NCBI GenBank assembly: GCA_012184525.1
Contig: WOFQ01000061.1
Location: 148,924-212,923 of the forward strand
Origin: Xenoacremonium recifei
Taxonomy: Eukaryota; Ascomycota; Sordariomycetes; Hypocreales; Nectriaceae
Direction: 5' to 3'
Length of the DNA stretch: 64,000 nt
A program made the translations under genes and the position numbers. The notes under the pieces are model-generated. The model was not told where the DNA came from and did no database searches. It was given only the letters and a program-made list of their open reading frames with translations. Below, one piece after another: positions 1-11,337 of the stretch. How positions within the stretch are numbered: position 1 is the stretch's first letter; the number at the start of each line of letters is the position of its first letter.

Positions 1-1456
1 AATATATTGCCCATTTTTACAATTCTTTGGTTGTCAATTGCAGTGGTAAATGTTGGATACGTCTGCAGTGAGGACGTTTACCAGCAATTTGGCTTAGGTA
101 TGTTGTAGGGTCTTTCGTCCTCCTTATGACACGGGTTATCAGGCACCATTCTCGCTTTTACTAAATTTCGACATTGCATGGGCAACACTTGAACATCCTT
201 ATTTTTCACTTTCAATCAACTTTCTAGATCAACTGGGACGAGATTACAACATTTGTCGATATCGAGGTTTTCGACGAGGTGAGTGACGCCGTTTATACAC
301 CAATACGAAAACATCTGGATCCAGCATTAGTCGATCCTCCTCGAGACTGTCGTCATCAAAATTTGGCTGGGCAAGAAAGGGCGACGCGTATCCAGGAGCC
401 CATGCAATAACGTTGCCGCTGACAAATTGACCGGTCTAGCTTCGGCGAAGCGAGATAAGTTCAACCCACACAGTAAGCAAAGTGTAAAGGAAGCCCAAGA
501 AAAGGTTGCGAAGAAAAGTACTCCGCATGAATAGTCCTTCCTTGGATTATTTATATCTGGGCGTAAATGCGGCGCAAGCGACACTTGATCCCTATTTCTT
601 CCTCAGGAGCTCTGTATGATTGATCTGCGATCTTCCGGCACCTTCCGAGGAGACTTGATGAGTTATTATCGCACTAAATTTATGAGCGGGCCGTGTCCGA
701 AGCTTGTTTACCTTAGCGCGTCAGCCAATTGCAGTAGTGTCATGGCATTAAACACCACCGTGATATTCCCAGCATTCTTCAATCCCTTCATTAGGGGTGC
801 TATGCATGTCCCGATTAGGTATCTGAGACCGCTGGAGCGAGCACTCTAGCCTGCAACTAAAGGACTAAAGACCAAAGGACCACTATTCGTGCGGATGCAA
901 CTGCTGCTCGTGGCGTTCGTGTTTCTGACGACCTACGTACCAGCCTCGGCAACGTCTTCCGGACTCCCCACTCTGCTGAGAATAGGGGCCGTGCTTCTAA
1001 TCTCGTCGGAGATATCCCCGGATCATGGAGGGGAGCGGCCACCACGCTGCTGCTAAAACTCCGGTCTACACGAAGCACCTTGTGCCATGTAGTGTACCTG
1101 CCATATGAGCCTCTCAGTTCCTGACCACCATCGTAATGCTAGGATTAGCTCGGCAGGACTTTCTTATCTTGTTTGTAGTTTCTTCTCGGGGAACAAACGT
1201 CGTACCGAGGGGGCCGAGCAGCGGCAACAACGAGTGGCCCCTGAAGCGAGAAGCCACTGCGAGAATCTGTACCAAAAGCTGCGGAATAGGAGGACAAGCT
1301 ATGTACCTCGACCATTGACAACACTACTGCAGGCTGATGACAAACAAATTGCTCTAGTCATGGTTATTTCTTGACTTTGATGGCCCTGAAAGTTTAATAT
1401 TTTTTTCATACATCAAATTAGACTTGGCTAACAAACAAAACTACAGCCCTCTTAAC
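1..1456. other. gene-poor stretch, no supported gene
   Basis: Only short, overlapping open frames occur on both strands and none shows a recognisable domain, codon pattern or splice structure. A short frame starting at 896 on the + strand begins with a hydrophobic, signal-like stretch but stops after about 54 codons with no relatives that I recognise. The stretch contains the 3' flank of the rhamnosidase-like gene that ends at 1457. Confidence 0.6.
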
Positions 1457-3604
1457 CTATGCATTGACTGTAATGTTCGAAATCCCACCCGATAAGCTAA
1501 ATGTAACAGTGTTCGCGGTGAAGTTAGTATCAAAGTTCATACTCTGACCCTGGACTGTCACCGATGATGGTGCGGAACCACCCGACGGGAATGGGAGGAT
1601 AGCTGTGCCATTCGTTTGCTGAGGAACGTTGACAGTGGCTTGGTATCCTGAGCTCTCAATCGACCAACTCGCGGAGAACTGTCCCAACGGTGTTGTGAAA
1701 CCAGCCTGAGCAGATGAGACGTCGCCGAACTGAGGTTCGAAAACCCACGATGCTCCCGCGAGTCCGGTGGGCTGAAGGCCAACCAAAAACGAGGTTAGTG
1801 CATCAGCAGGTCCCGTGCTCCATCCGTGGGAGTGAGACGTGTAGGCGCCTCCCTTATTGTAGGAATCATCTCGGTACCGGAACGATCCGTCATTGCGGTA
1901 TCCCTCTAGGAACGTGCTCTGGGTGCCATGGAGGTTATTGAGCATCCAACCCCAACTGAGCCGGATTAAATCCAGAGCACGTTGGGGCTGTCTGGCCATG
2001 AAATGGCCTTTGATCTCAAAAGACTCTATGTATGGCACGATGTTGTCGGGCAGTTCCGGCGTAACGGCACCAATAGGGCCCCAATTACCCATGAGATAGC
2101 TGCTCGTCTGAGAAATGTACTCAGCATTGCTGCCACCATAGTAAAGAGCCATGCTGTTTCCATCTTCGGGGTAAACACTAGCATCGTCGGCTTTGTTTTT
2201 GAAAGCTCTGCTCTTCGGTTAGAAAAGTTGGAATTGTTGATCTGGACGACACTTACCCCGTAGAAGAGTCCCAGTTATTAACGTTGGTAGCATTCTTAAC
2301 CGATTCAGCGAGGTTGTTCCACTGACTTGCCAAGTCGCTGTCGCCCTGCCATCCTGCCATAATAGCGCCAGTGACGAGGCAACGATATAACATCATGTTG
2401 GCATCGGTTGTGTAGCCGCGTGAGTTAGCATCCTTGCCCCAGTTATTTGGGCCGTTGGAGTACATCATGCCAGTTGAGTCAATCTTGTCCATGACAAATG
2501 CCAAGGCATTCTGGTATCCAGTCCAATAAGAGTTAAGGAAGTCCGTGTCACCGCTGAACAACAGATAATCATAGGTTCCAATCAGCGTCGCCATGTGGTA
2601 TGTATCGGAGCTAAGGAAGTTGATAGGCGGGCCTACCATCGGAAGCTCCCCCGATGCATACTGCGCCTCTTGTTAGCAAACACTAATAGAGATGTACGAG
2701 TCTCCAACATAGGCTTTACCTGATGTGTATACTGCACAGTCAAGGATCCTAGCACGCTATCAAGATCGCCGGTGCTGACCATAGTGCTGCGAGTAGCGAT
2801 TCCAAGATCACCAGCCCAGATGGCACGGTCTCGCTTTGCACCATCAACCAATACGGATGGTAGGTCGGTTCCCAAGTTGGCATCGTTTTCCCATCCAGTG
2901 TTAAGAAGAGGGTATACCCGGCCGGCATTGGAGTCAACAGTGGTAGTTTGGCAGGTATATGCAGAAGCATACCAAATCTTGTTGAGAAGTGCGTCGCTCG
3001 AGTGAAAGAATCCCTGGTAAGCCCGCAGGTTGGACCACGTGGGCTGGAAGGTAATTTGAAGGGAAATGTCGGTGATGTCCAGTGATAGATCGCTGCTTGT
3101 TTGGACAAACAAGGTGAGATATCTGAACCCGCCTCTTTGCTGGGCATCGGGGCTGGTATACGTGTACTGAGAGCTGGTATCGTTGATGGTTTGGAACATT
3201 GCACCATCGGGACCAGTGCTTCCATTAGACTCGTCTGACGTGGTTCCAGTGAAGTTGCTGGCTTCCGAATAGGCGATGCCTAGCTCGCCCTCACCCTGAG
3301 CCTGGTATTGAACTGTGAGAATGCCACCAACCTCTTTTCCAAAGTCGAAAATAAGCATACTTCCATTTCCGCTGATGTTTGCAGCCCCAGGCCACGCATT
3401 CAGCAAATTATGGCTTTGGTCAAGTACGCTTATGGGAGAGACTGTCCGCGACGAAGGTGAGAAGTTGTTCTCATCCCAAACTCCTGGAAAAGCCGCGTCG
3501 GACGGGCCTGTGCAGGACGATGAATAGCAAATCGCACGCTTAGATATCAGGCTTGCTACCGTATTCGCAATAAGCAAGAAGTCTGAAACCCCCTTGAGAA
3601 ACAT
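1457..3604 (-). CDS. GH78 alpha-L-rhamnosidase-like secreted glycoside hydrolase
   Basis: Predicted secreted glycosidase that would release terminal L-rhamnose from plant glycosides or pectin side chains. Three exons: 3604-2720, 2660-2257 and 2207-1457. The introns are 59 and 49 nt, and the first has a textbook GCTAAC branch point. The joined product is 679 aa. The N-terminus (FLLIANTVASLI) looks like a signal peptide. The middle has the GH78 landmark DGAKRDRAIWAGD (around residues 255-270), where the family's catalytic acidic residue lies, followed by alpha-toroid motifs, and exon 3 opens with VYPEDGNS, also typical of the family. The C-terminal ~100 residues are a Ser/Thr/Gly-rich beta domain. 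Several NxS/T sequons fit secretion. The substrate is inferred from the family. It sits alone at the edge of the hydroxyproline-type cluster, which could mean shared use of plant cell-wall material, but this is speculative. Confidence 0.88.
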
Positions 3605-5086
3605 TGTGAGGATCCTGGATATTCAAAAACGTATAACGGTGACTGGCCGGAAGCTCTTGAGGATATTAAATAATAAGGATGTTGACAATCAAGGCTTTCT
3701 CAATCCATCTTACGGCTTCGGCCCCCATTGTCACGAGCACAGCCACGACGCAGCGCTTAAGTCACGTGTGGAAATGGAGCGAGTCTGAAACAAGGATAAA
3801 ACTTAGGTAATTAAATGGACCCTAGCATTTTACGAAGTTGGTTAGCTGTCGTAATTACTACAGTCTACTATTGTGCTATTAGGTGTAATCCTTGTTAACG
3901 CCCAGATCACGCGGCTATCCTTTCTGCCATCACCTTAGCTCGTCTCGGTCTCATTTCTTTACTTCGGCCGAGAATATGTCGAGAAGGTCATGGCCACTTG
4001 CCTGAAGTAGACAAGAGTATATCCACTGAATGACCTCGATGACTTTTTCGTCCGATGATCTCCCCACGAATTTTACAGGATTGCGGAGAAGACATTCTGC
4101 CTTCCCTGAACAGTTTGGGCTGAATCCTGGGGTATCCGGGGATTCCCCTGTAACCCCGCACTTGAGCAGTTTGTAAATCGTAATATGCATAGTCTCGAAG
4201 TTATAAAGGGCAGCAACGGTTAGCTATTTCTCAAATATCAGCCGTTTGAATATGGTTAATGGTAGAAATGGTAGACTGTACTTCAACTTACCAAGTGGCC
4301 GCAGGTCATCATAACAACAGGTTTCGAAAGCTTGGCTAGTGTTGACATAGTGTTGAATCTCTTTTGCAAGTGTCCTAAACTGGAGACTTAATAACTTATC
4401 GATCGCCAAGAAGAATACAATCTAGGTTGAGTGGAAATTTCTCCGCTTGCTGTTCCAGTAGAAGACGGGTCGACGGTTGAATGACGCTGTGGGCCGACAG
4501 ATAACGGATGTGAGTGTTTCATTTTCTGTTCCACTGCTATTTCATGCCAATCCAATCTTAGTATATTGATGGACCTCTCAAAGACGAATGTGATCTCGAT
4601 CTCGCTGTTTGCTCCAAGCCTGTCATTGACGATCTTCTCATCTTCCTTCACCATATCTAGTATCTAGATATACCCAAGTTTCTTCATGAGAGGCAACGTG
4701 TACATACGTCTTTTTTTGACTATAATGACGGCCTACAATACTTCTAGATCGGGCGCGTTGATGGAGAGTGGATGCCTGCAAGGCACAAACGACGCGCTCT
4801 ATTACAAGGACATCCAGGTCAACCACACTACCCTCTTTTGTAGAAAGAATATAAATAGTAGCTGCAGCTACAAGCTTTATTTTTTATGCAATAGCAATAT
4901 AATTACTAGACTCAAGCAACTACCAGTATCGCTTAGCGAAACGTGGGAATGGCGCGCGGCTTGGTCTTTAAACGGGCGAGTCGGCCAACAGGACCAGAAT
5001 TAGGCAGACAAGATGCGACCGTCCTTTGTCAGGGATCTTAAACATACTGAACAGATTATTATGTATTTGTGTGTCGCATGTGCAGA
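3605..5086. other. intergenic, only unsupported short ORFs
   Basis: Several open frames of 60-105 codons lie on both strands. On the - strand three partly overlapping frames between 3951 and 4654 could be exons of a decayed gene, but I could not join them into one frame with credible splice sites and recognise no domain. The stretch lies between the promoter side of the rhamnosidase-like gene and the 3' end of the DapA-family gene. Confidence 0.5.
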
Positions 5087-5974
5087 CTAGTATCCAGCAG
5101 CTTTAATTAAAGATGCCAGCTTTGCCCTGTTCTCCCCCTCTAGTAAAGCAAATGGCTTTCTTAAGCCCCCAGTCTTCCAACCCCTGATCTCCATCCCTGT
5201 CTTTACTGCTGATGCGTAGTTGTGACTCTCCAGAAAATTGCAAACAGGCCAGATCTTGGCCCAGAGTTCCCTGGCCTTCTTAATATCTCCACGTATAGCT
5301 AGGGTATCCCAGAGCTCGACTGATGCTTCAGGGAGGATGTTAGAAGCTCCCCAAATAGAGCCTTTTGCACCTGCAGCCAATCCGTAGAAAGTCAGGGTAT
5401 CCCAGCCGTTGAATGCAGTGATGCGGCTATTGTGCTTCGGGTCGAACAAAAGCTCAGTGAGCCTAGGTGCGTTACCAGAGGTATCCTTGACGTATTCAAC
5501 ACCAACTTCTGAGAAAGACGCCATTTCCTCAGGAGTCAGGGTGAGGCCGCTGGCAGAAGGAATATTGTAGTAGACTATGGGCAGTCCACCAGCAGTCGAT
5601 ATTTCCTTAAACAACTGTCTTAATTGGGTGATGTTGGGAGCGTCGTAAAAGGGAGGAACCACCATGAGTGCATCAGCACCGACCTGCGCAGCGTGCTTAG
5701 CAAGTTCGACGCATTTAGAAGTAGAGAGGTCGCCTGTGCCAGCCACGACGGGAACGCGGCCTGCAGCAGACTTTATAACGAGTTCTGTGAGTTGCTTGCG
5801 CTCTTCCGTTGACAGAGCAACAAACTCCCCCGTGCTGCCACCAGGAACGAGACCATGACATCCAGCATCGATAATGCGATTGATGTGCTCATCTAATGCG
5901 GTGGCGTCGATAGACCCACCATCCGCAAAGGGGGTGACCAGGGCCACAAGAATTCCAGAGAGATCTTTCGTCAT
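5087..5974 (-). CDS. DapA-family (class I lyase/deaminase), candidate pyrroline-4-hydroxy-2-carboxylate deaminase
   Basis: TIM-barrel enzyme of the dihydrodipicolinate synthase/N-acetylneuraminate lyase superfamily, 295 aa, single exon. The frame is open further upstream to 6160, but the ATG at 5974 starts exactly at the conserved N-terminus (SGILVALVTPF). Visible landmarks are GGSTGE near residue 45, the tyrosine of YYNIPSASG, and the Schiff-base lysine in VKDTSG. The DHDPS arginine that binds dicarboxylate after YN.P is replaced here by a Ser-Ala-Ser-Gly stretch, so lysine biosynthesis is unlikely (fungi use the aminoadipate route anyway). Family members include 4-hydroxy-2-oxoglutarate and keto-deoxy sugar acid aldolases and the deaminase of trans-4-hydroxyproline breakdown. 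The neighbouring proline-racemase-type and aconitase-X genes favour the deaminase role, but the substrate is an inference. An L-rhamnonate-type aldolase is the main alternative because a rhamnosidase-like gene lies nearby. Confidence 0.88.
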   Translation of the reverse strand: MTKDLSGILVALVTPFADGGSIDATALDEHINRIIDAGCHGLVPGGSTGEFVALSTEERKQLTELVIKSAAGRVPVVAGTGDLSTSKCVELAKHAAQVGADALMVVPPFYDAPNITQLRQLFKEISTAGGLPIVYYNIPSASGLTLTPEEMASFSEVGVEYVKDTSGNAPRLTELLFDPKHNSRITAFNGWDTLTFYGLAAGAKGSIWGASNILPEASVELWDTLAIRGDIKKARELWAKIWPVCNFLESHNYASAVKTGMEIRGWKTGGLRKPFALLEGENRAKLASLIKAAGY

Positions 5975-6612
5975 TGTAAGATTGTGGTGTGAAAACAACG
6001 TAAAGTGTGACTCTGTATCTGGATACCGTGAACAATGCCTCGTTCGTCCTGTTGTGCGACCGCCGTTGCTAGACTCAAGTGTGATATAATACAAGCAGTA
6101 CTTAGATGAGGTTTGACCGATGCCCTGGAGTTGGTGACCCGAAGCTATTCTGCAAAACACACGAAGATCCTCGGACTATCAGGCCATCGATTCTAGACGG
6201 CTCTTATAAAGGCTGGGTTTGGATCCGGGAACAAATTCCCATCATGAATGGGGCTCCGGTTATCCTGGAAGATCGGGGACACCTGCCAGATTCAGAACAT
6301 CGCCAGATAATTGTTTGGCGTAGCGGGATCGGGGAGTCTAGCGTTGGTACAACTACAAGCTCTCGATTGGGATTCGCCGCAAAGGTCGGTATGTTTAACA
6401 AGGAAAGTGAGAGATCAATAAGGGAAATGAGATAAGTGCAAAGCCATCTGGCAAGTAAGTGAGCACGATGGCCCTGACTGGGTTCAGCTGTGGAACGAAA
6501 ACAATTTGCCGATTCTCTGGCTGACCTTTACTATATGTCAAGTCAAAGACCCTTACGTATACCGACTAGAGGGGTCATAGGCAATGATGAGCTGCCAGAT
6601 CCGTCTTTTGAC
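5975..6612. promoter_or_regulatory. divergent intergenic region between DapA-family gene and dehydrogenase remnant
   Basis: Holds the promoter of the DapA-family gene (start at 5974, - strand) and the former promoter side of the dehydrogenase fragment (+ strand). I see no conserved gene. The small open frames at 6106-6435 on both strands are antisense to each other and look random. Confidence 0.4.
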
Positions 6613-6930
6613 ATGGCGCTGAAGATTACTTCCCGGCACTGGTCCGCCTTGTTGCGTCCCAGTGTCGCCTCCATGGCCCGCGCCAGCTACTCTGCGCCGA
6701 TGAACCCTTGGCCAACCACACATGCGAAGATCCAGAACCCCTTGCCGACTCACAGCTTTATTGGGAATAAGTTCAGCGCCTCCGAGGCTACGAATTGGAT
6801 TGATGTGTACGATCCAGCCACGAACAATCTCGTCATAAAGGTCCCCGAGCTTTGTGAGCTACAGTATACAACGACAAAAATGGAGCGTTGTGAATCAGTT
6901 ACGAGCTATGTTGTAGGTCCTGGCATGTAG
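6613..6930 (+). pseudogene. 5' fragment of a mitochondrial methylmalonate-semialdehyde-dehydrogenase-like gene
   Basis: From the ATG at 6613 the frame encodes a basic, Ser/Arg-rich leader like a mitochondrial transit peptide. It is followed by the typical N-terminus of methylmalonate-semialdehyde dehydrogenases (aldehyde dehydrogenase superfamily): THSFIGNKF, then WIDVYDPATNNLVIKVPE. Family members continue for about 430 more residues with the NAD-binding fold and the catalytic Cys. Here the similarity stops at about 6850, the remaining codons look random and the frame ends at 6930, 14 bases before the 3' end of the convergent regulator gene. This is therefore an orphan first exon, not an enzyme. 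It sits where a ketoglutarate-semialdehyde dehydrogenase would be expected in a hydroxyproline pathway, so it may record a lost cluster member. Confidence 0.65.
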
Positions 6931-6943
6931 TCTTGTATTCCCG

Positions 6944-9345
6944 CTACGCAATAACAGTATTTAATTTGATCATGTCCGGCCACCCAAACTTGAAGTCATT
7001 GAAGTCTTCCCGCCGCTTCCAGACGGCCTTGACTATTGTGCTTGGCTTGCCGTGCTCGATGAATATGCCGCAGTCGTCAACTGATTCAAGGCATTTGAGT
7101 CCAAGCTCTTGCAGTTCCGACGTGGCTGCCTCGCAGACCGCAATGAAGGCAGACCACCCCATGCTCACGGCAAAGTCCAAATCAAGGCCTGCTGTTTCTA
7201 GGCACGGCTGCAAAAGTTCCAAGGTGTTCTTGACTTGAGTCTGGACGATGACGCAACTCAAGTTATGAACCCGTCGGTAGAAGAAGATGATCAGAGCCTG
7301 ATGCATGGCAAGGATCATGTTCTCTACAAGCGGCTGATCATACATGGCGCTGCCACGAGAAATCTTTGACGAGGCGATCCTTGGTCCACTTGGTAGCTTC
7401 CAAGAGCAGATTTGCTGCTCTAGAGTATTAACGTGCTTGTTCAGAGCGACGGAAACGGCTGGATCGCGAACGGCGAGAGCTTCTAACTCAGGCTTTCCGT
7501 TGGCCAAGCTGATAGTTTGAGAAAGGAGAGTCATGAGGGTCTCCGGAACTCCAAAAATTTCTGGGTAAAGGGTGGCGTCCCACATGCCGGAGATATCGAG
7601 ATGAATGTCGTTATAGCCAATGGAGTCTGGCTTCCGGCGAGTCAAGTCCAAATCGCCAAGGTTCTGTGGTCTGATACTGAAGTTGCGGGGTGCAGTAGTC
7701 TCAATAAGCTGGGGAGACGGTCCTGTCTCTTGGCCGTGTCCAGAGCTCAAAGGTTCGGGTAGAATATTTGTGCTCTCTACAAGGAGACGCAAATGTGTGT
7801 ACATGTGATGAAGTATCCGATGCTGAAGTGTTTTCCTCGCAGGTATGCCGTGGCCCCGAATGAGGCGTTCGGCAACCAAAAGCCGCTTCTTGATTGCTTC
7901 CGGCCCTTGAAAGTAGAACTACACATTCCATCATGTCAGTAGCCCACCCCCTCGTACTAAGCGTTCCTGTTGGGCACCATGTTTGCACTCACGGATATTA
8001 TGCCAACTCCGAGGATGGCCATCAGCAACTCGACATATTTGATATTCCCATCAACTTCATTCCGAAGAGCCAAGTCCAGCTGCTTTTGCGCGTCGCGCTG
8101 GTGATCTGTGCCTATTTTAAGCCAGAAGGCAGTTGCCGACTCGTCCTGTGAAGGAGATTGGCTCAGGTGGAACGCGCCTTTGGCCAAGAGCGTGGAGAGA
8201 ACACTGCGGCGTGCATGCGATGTTTCGTTCCACATGGATAGCTCAGCCACTGTCTCCAGGGTGCAAGGTAGTAGAAGCATCTTCCATGGCGACATGCCCC
8301 GGTTGATTGGTGATACAGACTTGCCGAGCACCTCGGTTTTAAGGTACCGCAGCAGATCGGCGGCATGCGGTGGCAACACCGACACAACGCCGATGCAGCT
8401 GCTATTCGGAAGAGTCATTGGTTTTCCAAGCGCAGATGGTTCTTGTCTGCGGTCGTTACCGCTGGTTAGGCCCACTTCAGATCGGACGTCAGTGATGACT
8501 CCGTCGGTTTGCTGAACCGGGGTTTGTATTGGCTTAGTTGGTGACGTGCCAGCCCCATTGACTGCTTCCATAGGACCTAGGTCCGGCGTGCGAATCTCCA
8601 TGTTGAATAGGTCCGCAGGGATGGCTTGGGAGATATCAGCCCAGGGCATCCCCAAATCCGTGCCCACATTCACGCTATTGTCCGCGCCCACAGGATCGAC
8701 AAGCGGAGAGCTTGTAGCCTGATACGAGGTAGTGAAAGAAAGTAGAAAGGGGGAGTTTGAAGAAGTGAAAGGCAAAAGACTATCGCTCTGAGGGGAGAGT
8801 GGAAGCTCTTGGATGTCCTCGTCATCGTTCTCGTTGTCCTTATCACCCTCAAGGTTCCTTTCGTCGGCCTGCTTTGGCTGCTCATAAGATGCATCCTGGT
8901 CCAGGTTTTGGATCTGGTGTTGATGTTGGGAAATCCTAAACACCCCGAAAGGACCAATCTCACGCAGATGATCACCACTTACAGACTCGTTTTCCAACTC
9001 TAACAGGATATCAACTACAGATTGTTCTCCCAGACTCTGAACCATGCCCCGGGTCATAGATTGGCGCTGAGAATCGCTGAAAAGAGGGTAGCGGAATGAT
9101 TTGCTTTCGCTGACCTTTTCCTCAAGGCCATGGTTGTTTAATGACGGCGGAAGCCACAACAGGCGAGGAGCATAGCCTTGACACGGCAGCTTGAGTCGTT
9201 TACACGGCGAACAGATAGGAGTCTTCTCGTCGCACTTGACATGGCGGATCCTACATGTGCCGCAGCCTGTGAAAGTCCTCGACCTGCACTGGCCACGGAC
9301 TGGCTTCGATGTCTTCTGCTGCCCGGTGGTCGAGGTCCTCGCCAT
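6944..9345 (-). CDS. Zn2Cys6 transcription factor, ARCA/ArgRII-like (first of two paralogues)
   Basis: Nuclear DNA-binding regulator, 775 aa, two exons (9345-7993 and 7918-6944). The 74-nt intron has a GTGAGT donor, a CTGAC branch point and a TAG acceptor and is phase 0. Residues about 28-55 form a canonical binuclear zinc cluster with spacing C-x2-C-x6-C-x6-C-x2-C-x6-C, starting at CGTC. The middle is low-complexity and acidic (DKDNENDDEDIQE). The C-terminal half (VAERLIRGHG, GVPETLMTLLSQT, FFYRRVHNL) matches the fungal-specific transcription factor domain of arginine-regulator-II type proteins. The second regulator at 12528-14967 shares these blocks, the same length and the same phase-0 intron position, so the two are paralogues. 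Location inside the imino-acid cluster suggests pathway-specific control. Confidence 0.88.
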
Positions 9346-10701
9346 GGCTTGCCAAAGCGTAGAGCGCAGCTCTTTCGGTTAAGACCGTAACGTCCCAAAC
9401 CGAGGAATGTGCGCAGTGCCCAAACCTATGGATTGATCATGCGTCCGGATTCGATTGTCTCATTGAGTCGAGCTCGACATGTTTCGAAAGCAATGGCAAG
9501 TAGTGATATGCTGTCGCCCAGAAAGATGGAAGATGGAAGAAGAAGGTTTCTCCGATGAGCGAAGCGTGAGATTGGCTATATCAATGGAGCGATAAGGCCC
9601 CACCATCCTAGTGCGGTCATATTTGGGAGAAACAAGCGTCTGGCGCCGGCCGGGACTTGGATTGTGTGGAGTGAGAACGAATAGTGGTCATGTAGAACGA
9701 AAGAGAAAAAATTCCACGATAGATAGTAACTGCCTCTATAGTATTAAAAGTATACCTATTTTCACACCTAATCACTGTCGAGGTTCAGATATGAGTCCAC
9801 AGATGAGACAACCACGTCATGTCTGTTCATTTCTTCTTCCAAGAGACGAGTATTCACGACTGTTGCAGCTCATTCACAGCTGCGAACGGCATCGCGATGG
9901 TTGTCGACCTTCACTATTTAAGGCGAGCCAACTAGGCCACGCGTTGTCACCTCATCGACTCCCGGGCATTATTATATAAAATTCACATTTTCAATGGGAA
10001 AGATATGGCGCCGTAGACTCGAGCGGCCAGTATACTCCATTTAAAGGTATTGAACCAAACGTTCTTTGCTATGGCCAGGGGTGAATACTGTCGGTGCCAG
10101 CAACACCCACAAGGCGATCATGTTATATGGATGACCTTTTCGCAACCACATCCAGCTTCTCACATAGCATGAGTCATCTGGGTTGTCAGTACATGCTGTT
10201 CAGCCAGGGCGGAATCTGGGCTACGTATCCCGCCCCTGCACCATGGCTCGATGGGCTATATTTTGTGACAAGATAACGAACGGGGAGATGGCAACTTACA
10301 AGAGTGGATCTCTCGCTCGGCGCTGACCAACACGCCGAGGTGGAGAGAAGAGAAACAGGAAGGCCATCCCGACCTGAGCTACGAAGTACATCGCCTACGA
10401 TCCCCATTTGCTCCGCAAGCGTCTGCAGTCTGGTACTAAAAGGAGGAGAAGTCCCTTTACCATTAGGTTACGGCCGGGGCCTTGCCTAGTATTGGTAAGC
10501 AGGCTTTCCCGACGGCGGATTGAGGAATCATTACGTAGACCATTCACATGATATATAATGTAGGCGGGAGAAACTGAACAAGCGAATTGTGGCTGACTTC
10601 TCTTAAAAGCAGTCAACCCCTGACTGTAATTGGGGCTGCCATACTCCTTACCACAGAGCATAACAAACGTCAAAGGCAAGCAGATTGCCACCATCCGTAC
10701 C
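9346..10701. promoter_or_regulatory. divergent promoter region between regulator 1 and the cupin gene
   Basis: Separates the - strand regulator (start 9345) from the + strand cupin (start 10702). Short frames up to about 120 codons lie on both strands (for example 9611-9979) but show no domain or splice structure. I assign nothing else here. Confidence 0.45.
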
Positions 10702-11337
10702 ATGGTTGATACCAAGAAGTACCATCTCCCGCCAACGGCACTGGTACCCAATTCTCCAAAACCTGTGCTTCACTACAAATCCTTCTTCAGCCATCTCGAA
10801 TGCACCGCGAGCAACGTATGCGACGTCTTGTACAGCAATGGGTGGCGCCCTACCTGGCTCAATCGTTACGGGCCGACTCAGGCGTCTCACTATCACTCAT
10901 CGGTGCATGAGTGCATGGTCGTCCTCTCAGGCCGCGCGAAGATTCTTTGGGGTGTATCGGAGGTTGGCAGCGACGGATCTCTTGATAAGCAAGAAGAGGG
11001 AGGCGTTTTGGTCGAGGCAAATGTCGGGGACGTCTTCGTCATACCATCGGGCGTCGCACACAAAAGCCATGATCCCGAACCTGTTGCTGAAGCAGAACGA
11101 CTCTCTCCAGGGGACGGCCATAGCATCAACGATGAGGAAATGCGCGCTGCTATGGCTGTGGTGCAGCTCTCGGGGTTTACAATGCTAGGTGCCTATCCGA
11201 TAGAAGGCAACGATTGGGACTTCGCTTTAGGCGGCGCTAGCCAGGGTCGTTACGAGGAGGTATGGGCTGTGCCAATGCCCAAGTACGATCCAGTACTGGG
11301 CGAGTCGGACGCGGGGATATGCGGACAATGGACTTGA
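10702..11337 (+). CDS. YjlB-like cupin protein
   Basis: Single-exon protein of 211 aa with one cupin beta-barrel. Metal-ligand-like histidines occur in SHYHSSVHECMVVLSG (around residues 60-80), followed by GDVFVIPSGVAHKS, the usual second cupin motif. An upstream in-frame ATG at 10630 exists, but the ATG at 10702 (context ACCATGG) begins the conserved part. Cupins of this type are small metal-binding isomerases, dioxygenases or binding proteins, and the reaction cannot be read from sequence. Placement between the two regulators of the imino-acid cluster suggests an accessory catabolic or sensing role. That link is an inference from position. Confidence 0.83.
   Translation: MVDTKKYHLPPTALVPNSPKPVLHYKSFFSHLECTASNVCDVLYSNGWRPTWLNRYGPTQASHYHSSVHECMVVLSGRAKILWGVSEVGSDGSLDKQEEGGVLVEANVGDVFVIPSGVAHKSHDPEPVAEAERLSPGDGHSINDEEMRAAMAVVQLSGFTMLGAYPIEGNDWDFALGGASQGRYEEVWAVPMPKYDPVLGESDAGICGQWT

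Noticed and set aside
896..1060. Short + strand frame with signal-peptide-like start
   Set aside because: Only about 54 codons, overlapped by other equally open frames, and no relatives recognised.
3951..4826. Chain of four - strand open frames that could be exons of a gene
   Set aside because: No splice combination that I tried kept one frame, no domain was recognised, and the frames have no credible common start.
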